A stretch of 64,000 bases of DNA from Bog-473 sp963730785 (GTDB lineage: Bacteria > Actinomycetota > Acidimicrobiia > Acidimicrobiales > RAAP-2). Under the pieces are notes generated by a model. That model did not search any database. It saw only the letters and a program-made list of their open reading frames with translations, and was not told the DNA's origin. Where the stretch lies: the NCBI GenBank assembly GCA_963730785.1, contig CAVSTF010000013.1, forward strand, positions 62,001 to 126,000, in the 5' to 3' direction. Position 1 is the first letter of the stretch, and every line of letters starts with the position of its first letter. Position numbers and translations under genes: made by a program. This document shows positions 1 through 9,865 of the stretch, piece by piece.

Positions 1-2
1 GT

Positions 3-485
3 GGGCCACAGCTGATCACCATGATCGACGACGAGGGCTGGGACGCCGTGCTGGATGTGAACCTGCGCGCCGCGGCCACCCTGACCCGGGAGGTGCACAG
101 CTCCCTGCTCGAAGCCAACCCCGGCTCGGCCATCGTCTACGTCTCCTCCATTGAGGCCTTCACCGGCAGCCCCTTCCTGCCGGCCTACTGCGCCTCCAAG
201 GCCGGGCTGCTCGGGCTCACCCGCTCGGCCGCCACCCTCCTCGGGCCCGACGGCATCCGGGTCAACTCGGTCTGCCCGGGCGCGGTGGACACCCCACTGC
301 TCGCCCCGCTCCTGGAACTGCCCGGCGCCCGGGAACGATTGGTCACCACCACGCCGTTGGGCCGACTGGCCCAACCCGACGACATCGCCTCGGTCATCCG
401 GTTCCTGCTCTCCGATGAGGCGGCCTTCATCACCGGCACCAGCCTTACCGTCGACGGCGGCCTGACCGCAGTGGGACCGGTCTGA
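3..485 (+). CDS. SDR-family oxidoreductase, 3' part (5' end outside window)
   Basis: This is the C-terminal 160 residues of a short-chain dehydrogenase/reductase; the reading frame is open to the left edge, so the NAD(P)-binding Gly motif lies outside. Visible family landmarks are the NVNL-like segment (DVNLRAA), the catalytic Ser in YVSSIEAF, the catalytic Tyr-x3-Lys in AYCASKAG, and the C-terminal substrate-loop and TVDGG ending typical of classical SDRs. The substrate cannot be told. Its stop overlaps the start of the following glycoside hydrolase by one base (TGATG), which suggests one transcript and perhaps a sugar or polyol substrate; that last point is inference only. Confidence 0.85.
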   Translation, partial: GPQLITMIDDEGWDAVLDVNLRAAATLTREVHSSLLEANPGSAIVYVSSIEAFTGSPFLPAYCASKAGLLGLTRSAATLLGPDGIRVNSVCPGAVDTPLLAPLLELPGARERLVTTTPLGRLAQPDDIASVIRFLLSDEAAFITGTSLTVDGGLTAVGPV

Positions 486-2099
486 TGGCGGCCGACGACA
501 GCACGCACCAGGACCCCGATCGCTGGTGGCACGGCGGCGTCTTCTACCAGATCTACCCTCGCTCCTACGCTGACTCGAACGGCGACGGGGCCGGCGACCT
601 CCCGGGCATCATCAGCAAGCTCGACTACTTGGCCGAGCTCGGGATCGCAGGCATCTGGCTCTCGCCGGTGACCTGTTCTCCCGACCGGGACTGGGGCTAC
701 GACGTCTCGGACTACTGCGACATCGACCCCGACTTCGGCACCTTGGCCGACCTCGACACGCTGGTGGCCGAAGGGGCAAAGCGGGGCATTCGGATTCTGC
801 TCGACCTGGTGCCCAATCACACCAGCAACCAACACGCGTGGTTCGTCGACGCCGCGAGCAGCCCCGACGCCGCACATCGGGATTGGTATGTCTGGGCTGA
901 TCCGAAGCCCGACGGCAGCCCGCCCAACAACTGGGCCAGCATCTTCGGTGGCTCGGCCTGGGAGATGGACGAGGCCAGCGGTCAGTACTTCCTTCACAAC
1001 TTCGAAGCCGAGCAGCCCGACCTCAACTGGTGGAGCGACGACGTCCGGGGCGCCTTCGAGGACATCATCCGGTTCTGGTGGGATCGCGGCGTGTCCGGCT
1101 TCCGCATAGATGTGTGCAACATGATGATCAAGGACGCCGAGCTGCGCGACAACCCGCCGGCCACGAAGGACGATCCCATCGACCAACAACTGATGGGCGT
1201 CAAGGCCGTTTACAACAGTGACCGACCCGAGGCGCACGACATCCTGCAGAGCTGGCGCACCATTTCGGATACCTACGAGACGCCGCGGCTGCTCATCGGC
1301 GAGACCAACGTGGAAAGCCTGCCGGCGCTGATGCAGTTCTACGGCAGCGGCCGCGACGAACTCCACGGCGGATTCAACTTTGTCTTCCTGAACGCACCAC
1401 TGGACGCCGTCGGTCATGCGACCCATCGTGGAGGAAGTCGAAGCCACCCTGCCCAATGGATCGTGGCCCATCTGGACCGGCTCCAACCACGACGTCTCCC
1501 GCCTGGCCACCCGGTGGGCCGGCGGTGACATGGCCAAGGCACGCTGTGCCCTGTTGCTGCTGCTCACGCTGCGGGGCACGCCGTTCCTCTACCAAGGGGA
1601 CGAAATAGGACTGACCGACGGTCCCATCGAAAAAGAGGATCTGCACGACGCCGTGGGCATCCGCTTCTGGCCCTATTACAAGGGCCGCGACGCCGAACGC
1701 ACCCCCATGCCATGGTCGGATGCACCCAACGGCGGCTTCACCAGTCGCGATGCCACGCCATGGTTGCCGATGGCCGACCCCGCCGAATGCAACGTGGCCC
1801 AACAGGCGGCCGACCCCGACTCCACCTTGGCCTTCACCCGCCGGGTCATCGCCCGTCGATCGGGCAACGAAGACTTGGCCGTCGGCGCCTACCGCTCACT
1901 GACGTCGCCCGATGGCGGATGGGTCTTCGCCCGGGGCGACCAGACGGTGGTGGCGCTCAACATGTCCGACGATCAGCTCGACTTCAACGTCAGCTCGGGC
2001 ACCATCACGGTGGCCACCGATCGCTGCCCTCGAAGGCACGCGCCACCGGAGACCACCCTGTCGCTGTCACCCTGGAGCGGAGTAGTGATCGAGTCGTGA
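485..2099 (+). CDS. GH13 alpha-glucosidase/oligo-glucosidase-like enzyme (one-base frame break)
   Basis: About 537 residues once one extra base near 1411-1416 is skipped. It is a glycoside hydrolase family 13 TIM-barrel enzyme acting on alpha-glucosidic bonds. Conserved regions are visible: DLVPNH at residues 107-112, GFRIDV with the nucleophile Asp209, the acid/base Glu273 in LIGETN, and the transition-state HD pair in GSNHDVSR just after the break. A GTPFLYQGDEIG segment and a beta-sandwich C-terminal domain ending in a typical SLSPWSGVVIE strand follow. The opening WWHGGVFYQIYPRSY is typical of alpha-glucosidases and trehalose- or sucrose-acting relatives, so exact substrate is open. The lack of a signal peptide suggests a cytoplasmic enzyme. 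Confidence 0.88.
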
Positions 2100-3409
2100 G
2101 TCCTCGGCGCTTCGTGCTCTGCACGACGCCGGCGCTTGGTCACACGGCGCCGCTCCTCTCCATCGCCCGGCGCTTGGTGGCCGACGGACATGAAGTGGTG
2201 TTCTTCACCACCGAGCACTACCGCCAACGAGTTGAAGCCACCGGGGCCCGACTGTTCCCGTTTGCCGAGGACTACGACGCCCACGACCTCATGGTGGCCA
2301 ATCCGGAACGCGAGGCCGCGTCCAAGCGCGGCACCCGCGGCGTGAAGGACGACCTGCGGCGCATCTTCGTGGGCCCGCTCACCGGTCAGTATGCCGACCT
2401 GGCGCGTCTGCTCGAAACGTTTCCGGCCGACGTCATTGTGGTGGACACCATGTTCTTCGGCGCCTGGCCGCTGGCCTTGGGACCCCGATCCGAACGTCCC
2501 GCCCTGGCCTGCATCGGCGTCATGCCCTACGCCGCCAACAGCCGCGACACTGCACCCTTCGGCGCCGCCATGCAGCCGGGGAAGGGGCCGATCTTCCGGG
2601 CCCGCAATCGACTCCTCAATTTGCTCGCCGGCAACGTCGTGTTGGGTGACATCAACCGACTGGCCAATCGATGCCTGGCGGCCAGCGGCGCGCCGCCGTT
2701 CAAGGGCTCGACCATGGACCTGATGCCCAAAGTGGTCGACGCCTACTTGCAGGCTGGCGTGGCCGCCTTCGAGTACCGGCGCTCGGATCTACCGTCCTGC
2801 GTGCAGTTCGTCGGGCCCATCCTCGATCCGCCTTCGTCGCACTTCGACCCACCCGCCTGGTGGCCCGAGCTCGAGTCCGGCCGTCCGGTGGTCCATGTCA
2901 CCCAGGGCACCCTCGACAACGCCGATCCCGGCCGGCTGCTCGTGCCGACCATGCAGGGACTGGCCAACGACGACGTGTTGGTCGTGGCCACGACGGGCGG
3001 ACCGGACCCCGAACCACTCAGGTCGCAGCTGCCGGCCAATGTCCGGTTGGAGCGATTCATTCCGCACCATCTCTTACTGCCCCACGTCAACGTCATGGTC
3101 ACCAATGGCGGCTACGGGGGCGTGCAGCAAGCGCTAGCCAACGGCGTCCCTCTTGTGATGGCCGGTGACAGCGAGGACAAGCCCGAAGTAGCGGCCCGGG
3201 TGCACTGGGCCGGCGTCGGCGTCGACCTGCACACCGGCAAGCCGTCGGCGACCAAGATCGCCAAGGCGGTGCGGCGCATTCTGGGCCAACCGTCCTACGC
3301 CGAGAATTCGAAGAGGGTGCAGGCCGAGATTGCGGCCAGCCGCCCCATCGACACCATCACCGCCACCTTGGTTGCCCTGGCCGAACGGGGAGCGACCACC
3401 AGCGCCTAG
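2096..3409 (+). CDS. GT1-type (UGT/MGT-like) glycosyltransferase
   Basis: A 437-residue enzyme starting at GTG 2096, which overlaps the GH13 stop (GTGA). It begins with the N-terminal GT-B strand and HTAPLLSIARRL helix used for acceptor binding, and carries the nucleotide-sugar pocket near the C-terminus (VTNGGYGGVQQALANGVPLV, then a Gly-Asp-Ser-Glu-Asp-Lys segment in place of the usual DQ pair). This pattern is that of macrolide/flavonoid/rhamnosyl-type glycosyltransferases that transfer an activated sugar to a small hydrophobic molecule or lipid. Acceptor and donor are not deducible. The longer open frame upstream of 2096 only shadows the GH13 gene. Confidence 0.85.
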   Translation: MSPRRFVLCTTPALGHTAPLLSIARRLVADGHEVVFFTTEHYRQRVEATGARLFPFAEDYDAHDLMVANPEREAASKRGTRGVKDDLRRIFVGPLTGQYADLARLLETFPADVIVVDTMFFGAWPLALGPRSERPALACIGVMPYAANSRDTAPFGAAMQPGKGPIFRARNRLLNLLAGNVVLGDINRLANRCLAASGAPPFKGSTMDLMPKVVDAYLQAGVAAFEYRRSDLPSCVQFVGPILDPPSSHFDPPAWWPELESGRPVVHVTQGTLDNADPGRLLVPTMQGLANDDVLVVATTGGPDPEPLRSQLPANVRLERFIPHHLLLPHVNVMVTNGGYGGVQQALANGVPLVMAGDSEDKPEVAARVHWAGVGVDLHTGKPSATKIAKAVRRILGQPSYAENSKRVQAEIAASRPIDTITATLVALAERGATTSA

Positions 3410-4393
3410 TGGTCCTCCATGTACAAGTTGACCGCCGACATGTCGGGGTAGCGATCCCCGTGCACCGCGAGGCCGTCGAGCTGAGCCAACTCGTCGTCGG
3501 TGAACTTGATGTCCAGCGCGCCCACGTTGTCCTCCAAATAGGTGCGTCGCTTGGTGCCGGGGATGGGTGCGATGTCGTCGCCTTGCGCGTGGACCCAGGC
3601 CAACGCCACTTGGGCCGGTGTGCATCCCTTGGCTGCGGCCAGCGCATCGATGCGTTCCACGATGGCGATATTGGCCTCGAGGTTGTCGCCCACAAAGCGC
3701 GGATTCTGGCGACGGAAGTCACCGTCGTCCAGCGAGTCGAGGGTGCGCAACGTCCCGGTCAAAAAGCCACGGCCCAACGGGCTGTAGGGCACGAATCCGA
3801 TTCCCAGTTCACGCAACGTCGGCAGAATCGCCGCTTCGGGGTCGCGGGACCAGATGGAGTACTCCGTCTGCAGGGCAGAAATGGGATGGACGGCATGGGC
3901 TCGGCGAATGACGCTCGGGGCCGCTTCGGATAATCCGAGGAAGCGGACCTTCCCGGCGGCGACCAACTCGGACATGGCACCGACCGTTTCTTCAATCGGC
4001 GTGTCCGGATCCACCCGGTGCTGGTAGTAGAGGTCGATGTGGTCGGTGCCCAAGTCGGCTCAACGAGGCGTCACAGGCTTGCCGCACGTACTCGGGCCGG
4101 CCATTGATGGCTCGCACCGAGGGATCGTCGGGATCGCGCACAATGCCGAACTTGGTGGCCACCACCACCTCATCGCGCCTTGAGCCGAGTGCCTGACCGA
4201 GCAGCACTTCGTTTTTGAAGGGGCCGTACATGTCGGCGGTGTCGAAGAAGGTCAGACCCAGTTCAAGGGCCCGGTGGATGGTGGCCACGGACTCAACATC
4301 GTCGGTGGCGCCGTAGAAATCCGACATACCCATGCAGCCCAGACCCTGACGAGACACCTTCAGGCCCTGACTTCCCAGCGAAATGATCTCCAT
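3406..4393 (-). CDS. aldo/keto reductase (one-base frame break)
   Basis: About 328 residues when one extra base near 4050, in a GGG run, is skipped; without the repair it reads as two pieces. N-terminal GLGCMGMSDFYG, the catalytic Asp and Tyr in FFDTADMYGPF, the catalytic Lys in VVATKFGI, and the TDHIDLYYQHRVDP segment are the usual landmarks of NADPH-dependent aldo/keto reductases of the AKR13-like group that reduce aldehydes. The C-terminal GTKRRTYLEDN motif binds the NADPH 2'-phosphate. The stop shares the bases CTAG with the stop of the convergent glycosyltransferase. The substrate is unknown. Confidence 0.88.
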
Positions 4394-4428
4394 TCCGTGG
4401 ACCCTAACGGGCGTCGGTGCCGACCAAC

Positions 4429-4950
4429 TCAGTCGTCGGCGCCCTCATTTGCGTCTTCATCTGCACCCGTCATGGCGCGTAGACGCTCGGCGTATTCGGG
4501 CGTGTCGATGTCGTAGGCCCACATGATCAGGGCATCTTCACCGGAGACTTGGTAGTACCCCTTGCGCACGCCGACGGGCGCGAACCCGAAACGCCGGTAG
4601 AGGGCTTGGGCGGGCTCGTTGCCGGCTGCTACCTCCAACGTCAGGTGCTTGACGCCGGCCGGAAGCAAGGTGGCAATGCCATCGAGCAAGAGTGCGGTGG
4701 CCACCCCCTGGCGGCGGTAGTCGGCCGAGGTGGCGATGGTCGTGATGTGGGCCTCGTCGTCGACGATCATGAACCCGATGTAACCCACCATCCGATCGCC
4801 GTCCCAGGCACCCCGGTAGAGCCGACCCTCGCGCAGGGCCAGTTCGGAGTTGAACACGGTCGCGCTCCAAGGCTCGGGGAACGCCGCTGCCTCAATAGGC
4901 AGGATGAAGCGAAGGTCCCTTCGCTTCAATTTCTCGAGTCGAAACTCCAT
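4429..4950 (-). CDS. rimI: ribosomal protein S18 alanine N-acetyltransferase RimI
   Basis: A 173-residue GNAT acetyltransferase that in the family acetylates the N-terminal alanine of ribosomal protein S18. The acetyl-CoA loop R-R-x-G-x-A is present as YRRQGVATALL, followed by the LEVAAGNEPAQALYRRFGF segment that characterises RimI and the YY motif near the end. ATG 4950 is chosen over a TTG nine bases upstream. It lies 12 bases after tsaB, the classic tsaE-tsaB-rimI order of actinobacteria. The acidic C-terminal tail is slightly longer than usual. Confidence 0.9.
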   Translation of the reverse strand: MEFRLEKLKRRDLRFILPIEAAAFPEPWSATVFNSELALREGRLYRGAWDGDRMVGYIGFMIVDDEAHITTIATSADYRRQGVATALLLDGIATLLPAGVKHLTLEVAAGNEPAQALYRRFGFAPVGVRKGYYQVSGEDALIMWAYDIDTPEYAERLRAMTGADEDANEGADD

Positions 4951-4962
4951 GGCGATCAACCG

Positions 4963-5685
4963 TCAGGCGAGCTTGATCTGAGCGAAGTTGCTGACAGCAT
5001 CGGCGGCACGCATATAGATGGGAACGACTTCCGCCGCCGGAACTGGCGCTCGTCCATCGGCCAGTTGCTGCGCTGCCAATGAAAGTAAGACCGAGGGGGG
5101 CGGGAACATCAGACCGTGTTGTTGCACCGTGACGCCCTCCGTCGAGGCCAGCTGCTCGGCGTAGCGCACCGAACCGTCGCCCACGGCGTGGATCGCTCGA
5201 CCTTCAAATCGCTTCAACTCGAGTACCAGTGCCTCAGGGCCAAACAGCCCAGCCGTCAGATGGTCGATGACCACGCCGTCTTGGTCAACCTCACGAACGG
5301 CGGCAAACACCTCGCCACGGCGGGCATCGACGGCGGCCAATACGAGTCCCGACTGACCGGATCGAACCGACGCCGCCAACAAGACATCCAAACTGGAAAG
5401 TCCAACTACGCCGATCCCAAGCGCCTGGGCCAATCCCTTGGCGGCCGACACGCCGACCCGCAGTCCGGTGAAGAGACCGGGTCCCACGTCGACCGCCACC
5501 ACCTCGATGTCGGGTGCCCGCAGTCCGACCTGGCCCAACAGATGTTGGAGGGCCGGTGTCAACGATTCGACATGACGCCGCCGGCCGGTCAGGGTCATCT
5601 CGGCTTCGGCGCCATCGGCACTGCGCACGGCCACGCCAACCGTCTCGGTGGCCGTCTCGATGGCCACGATGTTCATGCCGTTCAT
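4963..5685 (-). CDS. tsaB: tRNA threonylcarbamoyladenosine biosynthesis protein TsaB
   Basis: A 240-residue actin-like-fold ATPase paralogue that forms the scaffold of the TsaB-TsaD-TsaE complex making t6A37 in ANN-decoding tRNAs. It opens with NIVAIETATETVGVAV, and has VDVGPGLFTGLRVG and the AAVDARRGEVFAA segment used for dimerisation with TsaD. Start ATG 5685 overlaps the tsaE stop (ATGA); a second ATG three codons later is possible. tsaD is not in the window. Confidence 0.92.
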   Translation of the reverse strand: MNGMNIVAIETATETVGVAVRSADGAEAEMTLTGRRRHVESLTPALQHLLGQVGLRAPDIEVVAVDVGPGLFTGLRVGVSAAKGLAQALGIGVVGLSSLDVLLAASVRSGQSGLVLAAVDARRGEVFAAVREVDQDGVVIDHLTAGLFGPEALVLELKRFEGRAIHAVGDGSVRYAEQLASTEGVTVQQHGLMFPPPSVLLSLAAQQLADGRAPVPAAEVVPIYMRAADAVSNFAQIKLA

Positions 5686-6227
5686 GACGGCACCTGGCTG
5701 GTGGTCGGATCTCCGGTCAGCTCGCCGGCCAGCACACCAGCCACGGCGGCAACGCGATGCACCCATTCGCCCCGTCCGCTCAGGGTGATGATGCGTTGGT
5801 CGGTGACCTCGTGGCCAGCCTCGTCGGGCAGCGCAATGTGGACGTCCAGGGCGTCGCGACCCAGCGCGGGGGCGGCCATGTCACCCCATTCGACCAAGGC
5901 GACGGCCCGCTCCTCCACCAATTCAGCCAGAGCCAGATCAGTCACCTCATCGAGCGAGCCTGTGCGATAGATGTCGGCGTGCAGCAGTGTCTCAATCGAT
6001 CCGCCGCTGGGACAGTCGTATTGACGCACCAGGGTGAAGGTGGGACTGGTCACCGGACCCTCGACACCCAGCGCGGCGGCGAAGCCCTGGGCGAAGGCGG
6101 TCTTGCCCGCCCCGAGATCCCCGATCAGCAAAATGATGTCCCCGGACGTGCAGACGGTGGCCAGCAATCCGGCCACCCGCTTGGTCGCCTCGGGTGAATC
6201 TGAGTGCACCACCAAGGGCCACGTCAT
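5682..6227 (-). CDS. tsaE: tRNA threonylcarbamoyladenosine biosynthesis ATPase TsaE
   Basis: A 181-residue P-loop ATPase that drives the t6A cycle with TsaB and TsaD. The Walker A motif GDLGAGKTAFAQG and the downstream TSPTFTLVRQY and HADIYR segments are diagnostic; a WGD follows as EWGDM. Start overlaps the stop of the uracil-DNA glycosylase gene and stop overlaps tsaB, both as ATGA, so translation is probably coupled along the string. Confidence 0.94.
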   Translation of the reverse strand: MTWPLVVHSDSPEATKRVAGLLATVCTSGDIILLIGDLGAGKTAFAQGFAAALGVEGPVTSPTFTLVRQYDCPSGGSIETLLHADIYRTGSLDEVTDLALAELVEERAVALVEWGDMAAPALGRDALDVHIALPDEAGHEVTDQRIITLSGRGEWVHRVAAVAGVLAGELTGDPTTSQVPS

Positions 6228-6781
6228 GATGCCATGACCTTTTTGGCTCGCACCATGTCGGCCCGCATTTCGGCCAATGCCTCACCACCGGCTCGCAGGG
6301 CGTAGGCCGGGTGATACATGGGCACCACGTGCGCCTCCCCGTAGGGGAACACGGTGCCGCGCAATTGCCCGATGCCATCGGTCGTGTTGAGCAGGAGTCG
6401 GGTGGCGAAGTTGCCCAGGGTGATGATGACCGCCGGCGCAATGAGGACGATTTGTTCCTCCAAGTACGGGCGGCACGCCGCAATCTCCGCCACTTCGGGA
6501 TTACGATTGTTGGGCGGGCGGCACTTGACCACGTTGGCGATGTAGCAACGGTCCCGGGTCAGGCCGAGTTCTTCCCACATCAGGCGATCGAGCAGTTTGC
6601 CTGAACGCCCCACAAAGGGCTCGCCGGACAGGTCTTCTTCACGGCCCGGGGCTTCACCAACGAACATCAGGTCCGCCTGGGGATCGCCCACGCCGAACAC
6701 CACTTGGGTGCGGCCGGCCGCCAGTGCACACTTGGTACACGTGCTCGACTCGACCCGCAGCTGCTCCAACGGCGACGTCAC
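6224..6781 (-). CDS. family 4 uracil-DNA glycosylase (4Fe-4S)
   Basis: A 185-residue enzyme that removes uracil from DNA. Start is GTG 6781, overlapping the alr stop as GTGA; the longer upstream frame shadows alr. It shows the iron-sulfur cysteines (CTKC near residue 15, then C in CYIANVVKCRPP and in ACRPYLEEQ), the active-site GEAPGREEDLSGEPFVGRSGKLL-type motif, and MYHPAY near the end for the minor-groove loop. Its place between alr and tsaE is conserved context rather than functional linkage. Confidence 0.92.
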   Translation of the reverse strand: MTSPLEQLRVESSTCTKCALAAGRTQVVFGVGDPQADLMFVGEAPGREEDLSGEPFVGRSGKLLDRLMWEELGLTRDRCYIANVVKCRPPNNRNPEVAEIAACRPYLEEQIVLIAPAVIITLGNFATRLLLNTTDGIGQLRGTVFPYGEAHVVPMYHPAYALRAGGEALAEMRADMVRAKKVMAS

Positions 6782-7950
6782 CGCGTGACCGGCGGGGCGT
6801 TCACGACCAACCGGGGCACACGGGGTCCGATGCCGCACAGCACTTCGTAGCTGATGGTGCCCAACATGGTGGCCCACTCATCCGCCGTGATCACTTCGGA
6901 ACCCTGACGACCCAGCAACACCACTTCGTCGCCCGGCGCCACCGAATCGTCGTCCCCGCAATCGACCACAATCTGATCCATCGTCACCATGCCGGCCAGC
7001 GGTCGGCGCCGGCCTCCGATCAGCACCGAGTACCCGGCCCCGAAGAGACCCCGCGGCACGCCGTCGGCGTAGCCGATGGGCACCGTGGCCACGAGTGACC
7101 GCTTGGGTAGTGGGCGCAGGCGACCATAGGAGGGGCGTTCGCCAGCATCGAGCGTGCGCACGGCCACCACGCGAGCCTTCAGCGACAGGGCCGGTTGCAG
7201 GGACTCGCCGACGTTGGCCGCCTCAAATGAAGAGGTGACAGCGGTCCCCGGTAGGTATCCATAGAGCCCAATGCCACAACGGACCATGCTGTAGCGCGCC
7301 GACGGAAAGGCAATGGCGCCGGCGGTGTTGGCGGCGTGGAGCACATCGATGGACACGCCCGACTCCACCAGCTGCGCCACTAAGGCATCGAACCGGGCGA
7401 TCTGATCCTTGGTGTACAAAAGGTCGTCGCCGTCACCGTCAGCCACCGGGAAGTGCGTCCACAGACCTTCGAGTCGCAAGGCGGTTTCGTTCACCACGGT
7501 TTGGATCAACGCCGGGATATCGGCCGGTTGCGCCCCCACTCGGTGCATGCCGGTGTCGACCTTGACGTGCACCCGGGCCGGGCGACCCAGGTCGTGCGCC
7601 ACCTGCGCCACCTGTTCGATCCCCGCCGCGGTGTACAGCGTCGGTGTCAGTCGTTCGGTCAGTGCGGCCTCGACCGCGTCGTGGCCGCATTCGCTCAGCA
7701 ACAGGATCGGGCCCCGCACCTCATGCTGGCGGAGCTCAATACCCTCGTCGACCAACGCCACCGCCAATCCGACCGCACCGCCGGCCAGCGCCGCCCGAGC
7801 CACCGCCGGACCGCCATGCCCGTAGCCGTGGGCCTTGACCACGGCACACAACTTGGCCGGCTGGACCAATTCGGAAAGCACACGAGCGTTGTGGGTGATG
7901 GCCTCGGCATCCACCTCGGCCCAGGCCGGGCGGGAACGCCCCTGCGCCAT
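6778..7950 (-). CDS. alr: alanine racemase
   Basis: A PLP enzyme of 390 residues that makes D-alanine for peptidoglycan. The PLP lysine is in VVKAHGYGHG and the second catalytic tyrosine in the IGYADG segment; GMHRVG and RCGIGLYGY are further family markers. I chose ATG 7950 because an AGAGG Shine-Dalgarno lies five bases upstream and the length then matches the family. An upstream ATG (8001) and a GTG (8037, overlapping nnrD) would add 17 or 29 residues. Second in a cell-wall/tRNA-modification run with glmS, glmM and tsaE. Confidence 0.93.
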   Translation of the reverse strand: MAQGRSRPAWAEVDAEAITHNARVLSELVQPAKLCAVVKAHGYGHGGPAVARAALAGGAVGLAVALVDEGIELRQHEVRGPILLLSECGHDAVEAALTERLTPTLYTAAGIEQVAQVAHDLGRPARVHVKVDTGMHRVGAQPADIPALIQTVVNETALRLEGLWTHFPVADGDGDDLLYTKDQIARFDALVAQLVESGVSIDVLHAANTAGAIAFPSARYSMVRCGIGLYGYLPGTAVTSSFEAANVGESLQPALSLKARVVAVRTLDAGERPSYGRLRPLPKRSLVATVPIGYADGVPRGLFGAGYSVLIGGRRRPLAGMVTMDQIVVDCGDDDSVAPGDEVVLLGRQGSEVITADEWATMLGTISYEVLCGIGPRVPRLVVNAPPVTR

Positions 7951-8029
7951 GGCCACCTCTATGCCGCCGTCGACAGCCGGGTCATCGAGCTGCCACTTCA
8001 TGGTGTCGCGCCAGCGTCCACGAGCGCTC

Positions 8030-9409
8030 TCAGCCACGACGAGCCTCGGTCAACACTCGAGAGACCAAGGCGGGCAGATCGCCGGCCACCAACCCTTCCT
8101 TCGATCCCAAGGCTGCGGCTCGGCCGTGCACATGGGCGGCCAGCGCGGCGGCGGCGTGAGCGGGCACGCCGCGGGCCAAGAAGGCCCCGATGACGCCGGA
8201 GAGGACATCGCCCGTGCCGGCCGTGGCCAATGCGGTGACACCGGCGGCCGACAGCAGCACGTCCGGCGTGCGGTCCTGGTTGGTCGCCACCACGGTCAGC
8301 GGTCCCTTGAGGAGGACGATGGCCCCGAGCCGGTCGGCCAGGGCCCGGGCAGCGGCCAATCGATCGGTACCCGGGGTGTGTCCGGCCAGGCGGGTGTACT
8401 CGCCGTCATGCGGCGTGAGCACGGTAGGGGCAGTTCGCTGGGCCAGCAGCGCCCGAGCCTCATCGGCTCCGCCCAGTGCGTTCAGGCCGTCGGCATCAAT
8501 CACCAGCGGCACGCCGACCTTTTGTATGACGGTGCGGACGGCCTGCTTGGTCGTCTCGTCGGTACCGAGGCCGGGGCCGATCACCACCGCGCCGCATTTG
8601 GCCACGCCCTCAAGGAAGGTGTCGGACCAGTCGCCCGGTGGCAACGTCATCCGCACCACTTCGACCGGCTGCGTAGAGGTGGGATTGCCGGGCGAACCCA
8701 GGCGCACCATGCCCGAACCGGACCGCAGCGCGCCCAGCGAACACAGCACCGCCGCGCCCTCCATGCCGGTCGAACCGGCGGCAATGCCGACGGCCGCCTT
8801 CCACTTGTGACCGTCACGGGCTCGGGCGGGCAGCAGCGGGGCGATGTCGGCGTCCTCCAGCAGAGCCGCCTGGGGCGTACCCACGCCGATCCCGATGTCG
8901 ACCACCTGCACCGAACCACAGTGAGCAGGTCCGTCGCCCTGCAGCAAGCCCGGCTTGGCGGCGGCGAACGTCACCGTGACATCGGCTCGTACGGCCGATC
9001 CGGACGCGGCGCCAGTGTCGGCGTCGACCCCGGACGGGATGTCAATGGCCAGGACCGGCGTGCCGGGCGGCAGCTCGGGCATGTCGAAGGTGCCATGAAA
9101 GCCGGTGCCGTAGGCGCCGTCGATGACCAGATCGCAGGCGGGCAGGAACGGAGGGAGGTCGGCCGCGCCGATCACGGTCACCTTGGCGCCGCGCCGCGAC
9201 AGCCCGTGCGCGGCCACCCGGGCGTCGGCGCCGTTACTCCCCTTGCCGGCGATCACCACCACGTGGGCTCCGTAGCCGCCACCCAACAGACGGAGGGCGG
9301 CGTGGGTCACGGCGGTCCCGGCGCGCTGCACCAGGGTCTCGTGGCTCACGTCAGCCAGCGCCGCTGCGTCGGCGGCGCGCATTTCCTCTCGGGTCAGGAC
9401 GGGTTGCAC
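8030..9409 (-). CDS. nnrD: bifunctional NAD(P)HX epimerase/dehydratase
   Basis: A 459-residue fusion that repairs hydrated NADH and NADPH. The N-terminal YjeF_N epimerase domain (about residues 1-210) has GKGSNGADARVAA and VIDGAYGTGFHG; the C-terminal ribokinase-like ADP-dependent dehydratase (about 220-455) has the HKWKAAVGIAAGS segment, LTPHDGEYTRL and the nucleotide-binding GTGDVLSGVIGAFLARG. GTG 9409 start overlaps the end of acpS by 16 bases. The combined protein corresponds to Nnr (NnrE plus NnrD). Confidence 0.93.
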   Translation of the reverse strand: MQPVLTREEMRAADAAALADVSHETLVQRAGTAVTHAALRLLGGGYGAHVVVIAGKGSNGADARVAAHGLSRRGAKVTVIGAADLPPFLPACDLVIDGAYGTGFHGTFDMPELPPGTPVLAIDIPSGVDADTGAASGSAVRADVTVTFAAAKPGLLQGDGPAHCGSVQVVDIGIGVGTPQAALLEDADIAPLLPARARDGHKWKAAVGIAAGSTGMEGAAVLCSLGALRSGSGMVRLGSPGNPTSTQPVEVVRMTLPPGDWSDTFLEGVAKCGAVVIGPGLGTDETTKQAVRTVIQKVGVPLVIDADGLNALGGADEARALLAQRTAPTVLTPHDGEYTRLAGHTPGTDRLAAARALADRLGAIVLLKGPLTVVATNQDRTPDVLLSAAGVTALATAGTGDVLSGVIGAFLARGVPAHAAAALAAHVHGRAAALGSKEGLVAGDLPALVSRVLTEARRG

Positions 9410-9855
9410 GAGCGCAACCGTTCCGCCACGACGAAGGCGATGGCCACCTCACTGGTATGGGTCAGCGAGAGGTGCAGCCGACCCGCCTGCAGGCGTGCGG
9501 CCAGCTCGGCCGCGCCACCGTGCAACAACAGCGTCGGCACGCCACTGAGCGAGCCTTCGCCGGGCGCCCGTTCCACCTCGACGTCGGTCAGGGCAAAGGC
9601 GCCGAGGCCGGATCCGAACGCTTTCATGACGGCTTCCTTGGCGGCGAAGCGGGCGGCCAGGCTCTCTGCCGGATCGGGCATGCGATCGGCGTCGGCCTGC
9701 TCGCGGGGCGAGAAGTATCGAGCGGCGAACTTGGGCCGGCGAGCCAGTACGTCCCGGAAGCGCGACACGTCGACCGCGTCCACCCCAATGCCGACAATCG
9801 GCTCGGTGACCCGCTGCAGCATCTCTTCGACGGCGAGCAATTGCACCGCACTCAT
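9394..9855 (-). CDS. acpS: holo-[acyl-carrier-protein] synthase
   Basis: A 153-residue 4'-phosphopantetheinyl transferase that activates acyl carrier protein from CoA. The Mg-binding GIGVDAVDVSRF and the FAAKEAVMKAFGSG motif with the catalytic Glu and Lys are clear, with LHLSLTHTSEVA near the end. The ATG start at 9855 gives an N-terminus about 18 residues longer than usual; an internal start a few codons before IVGIG is possible. It lies ten bases after glmS. Confidence 0.92.
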   Translation of the reverse strand: MSAVQLLAVEEMLQRVTEPIVGIGVDAVDVSRFRDVLARRPKFAARYFSPREQADADRMPDPAESLAARFAAKEAVMKAFGSGLGAFALTDVEVERAPGEGSLSGVPTLLLHGGAAELAARLQAGRLHLSLTHTSEVAIAFVVAERLRSCNPS

Positions 9856-9865
9856 GACCGAGTCC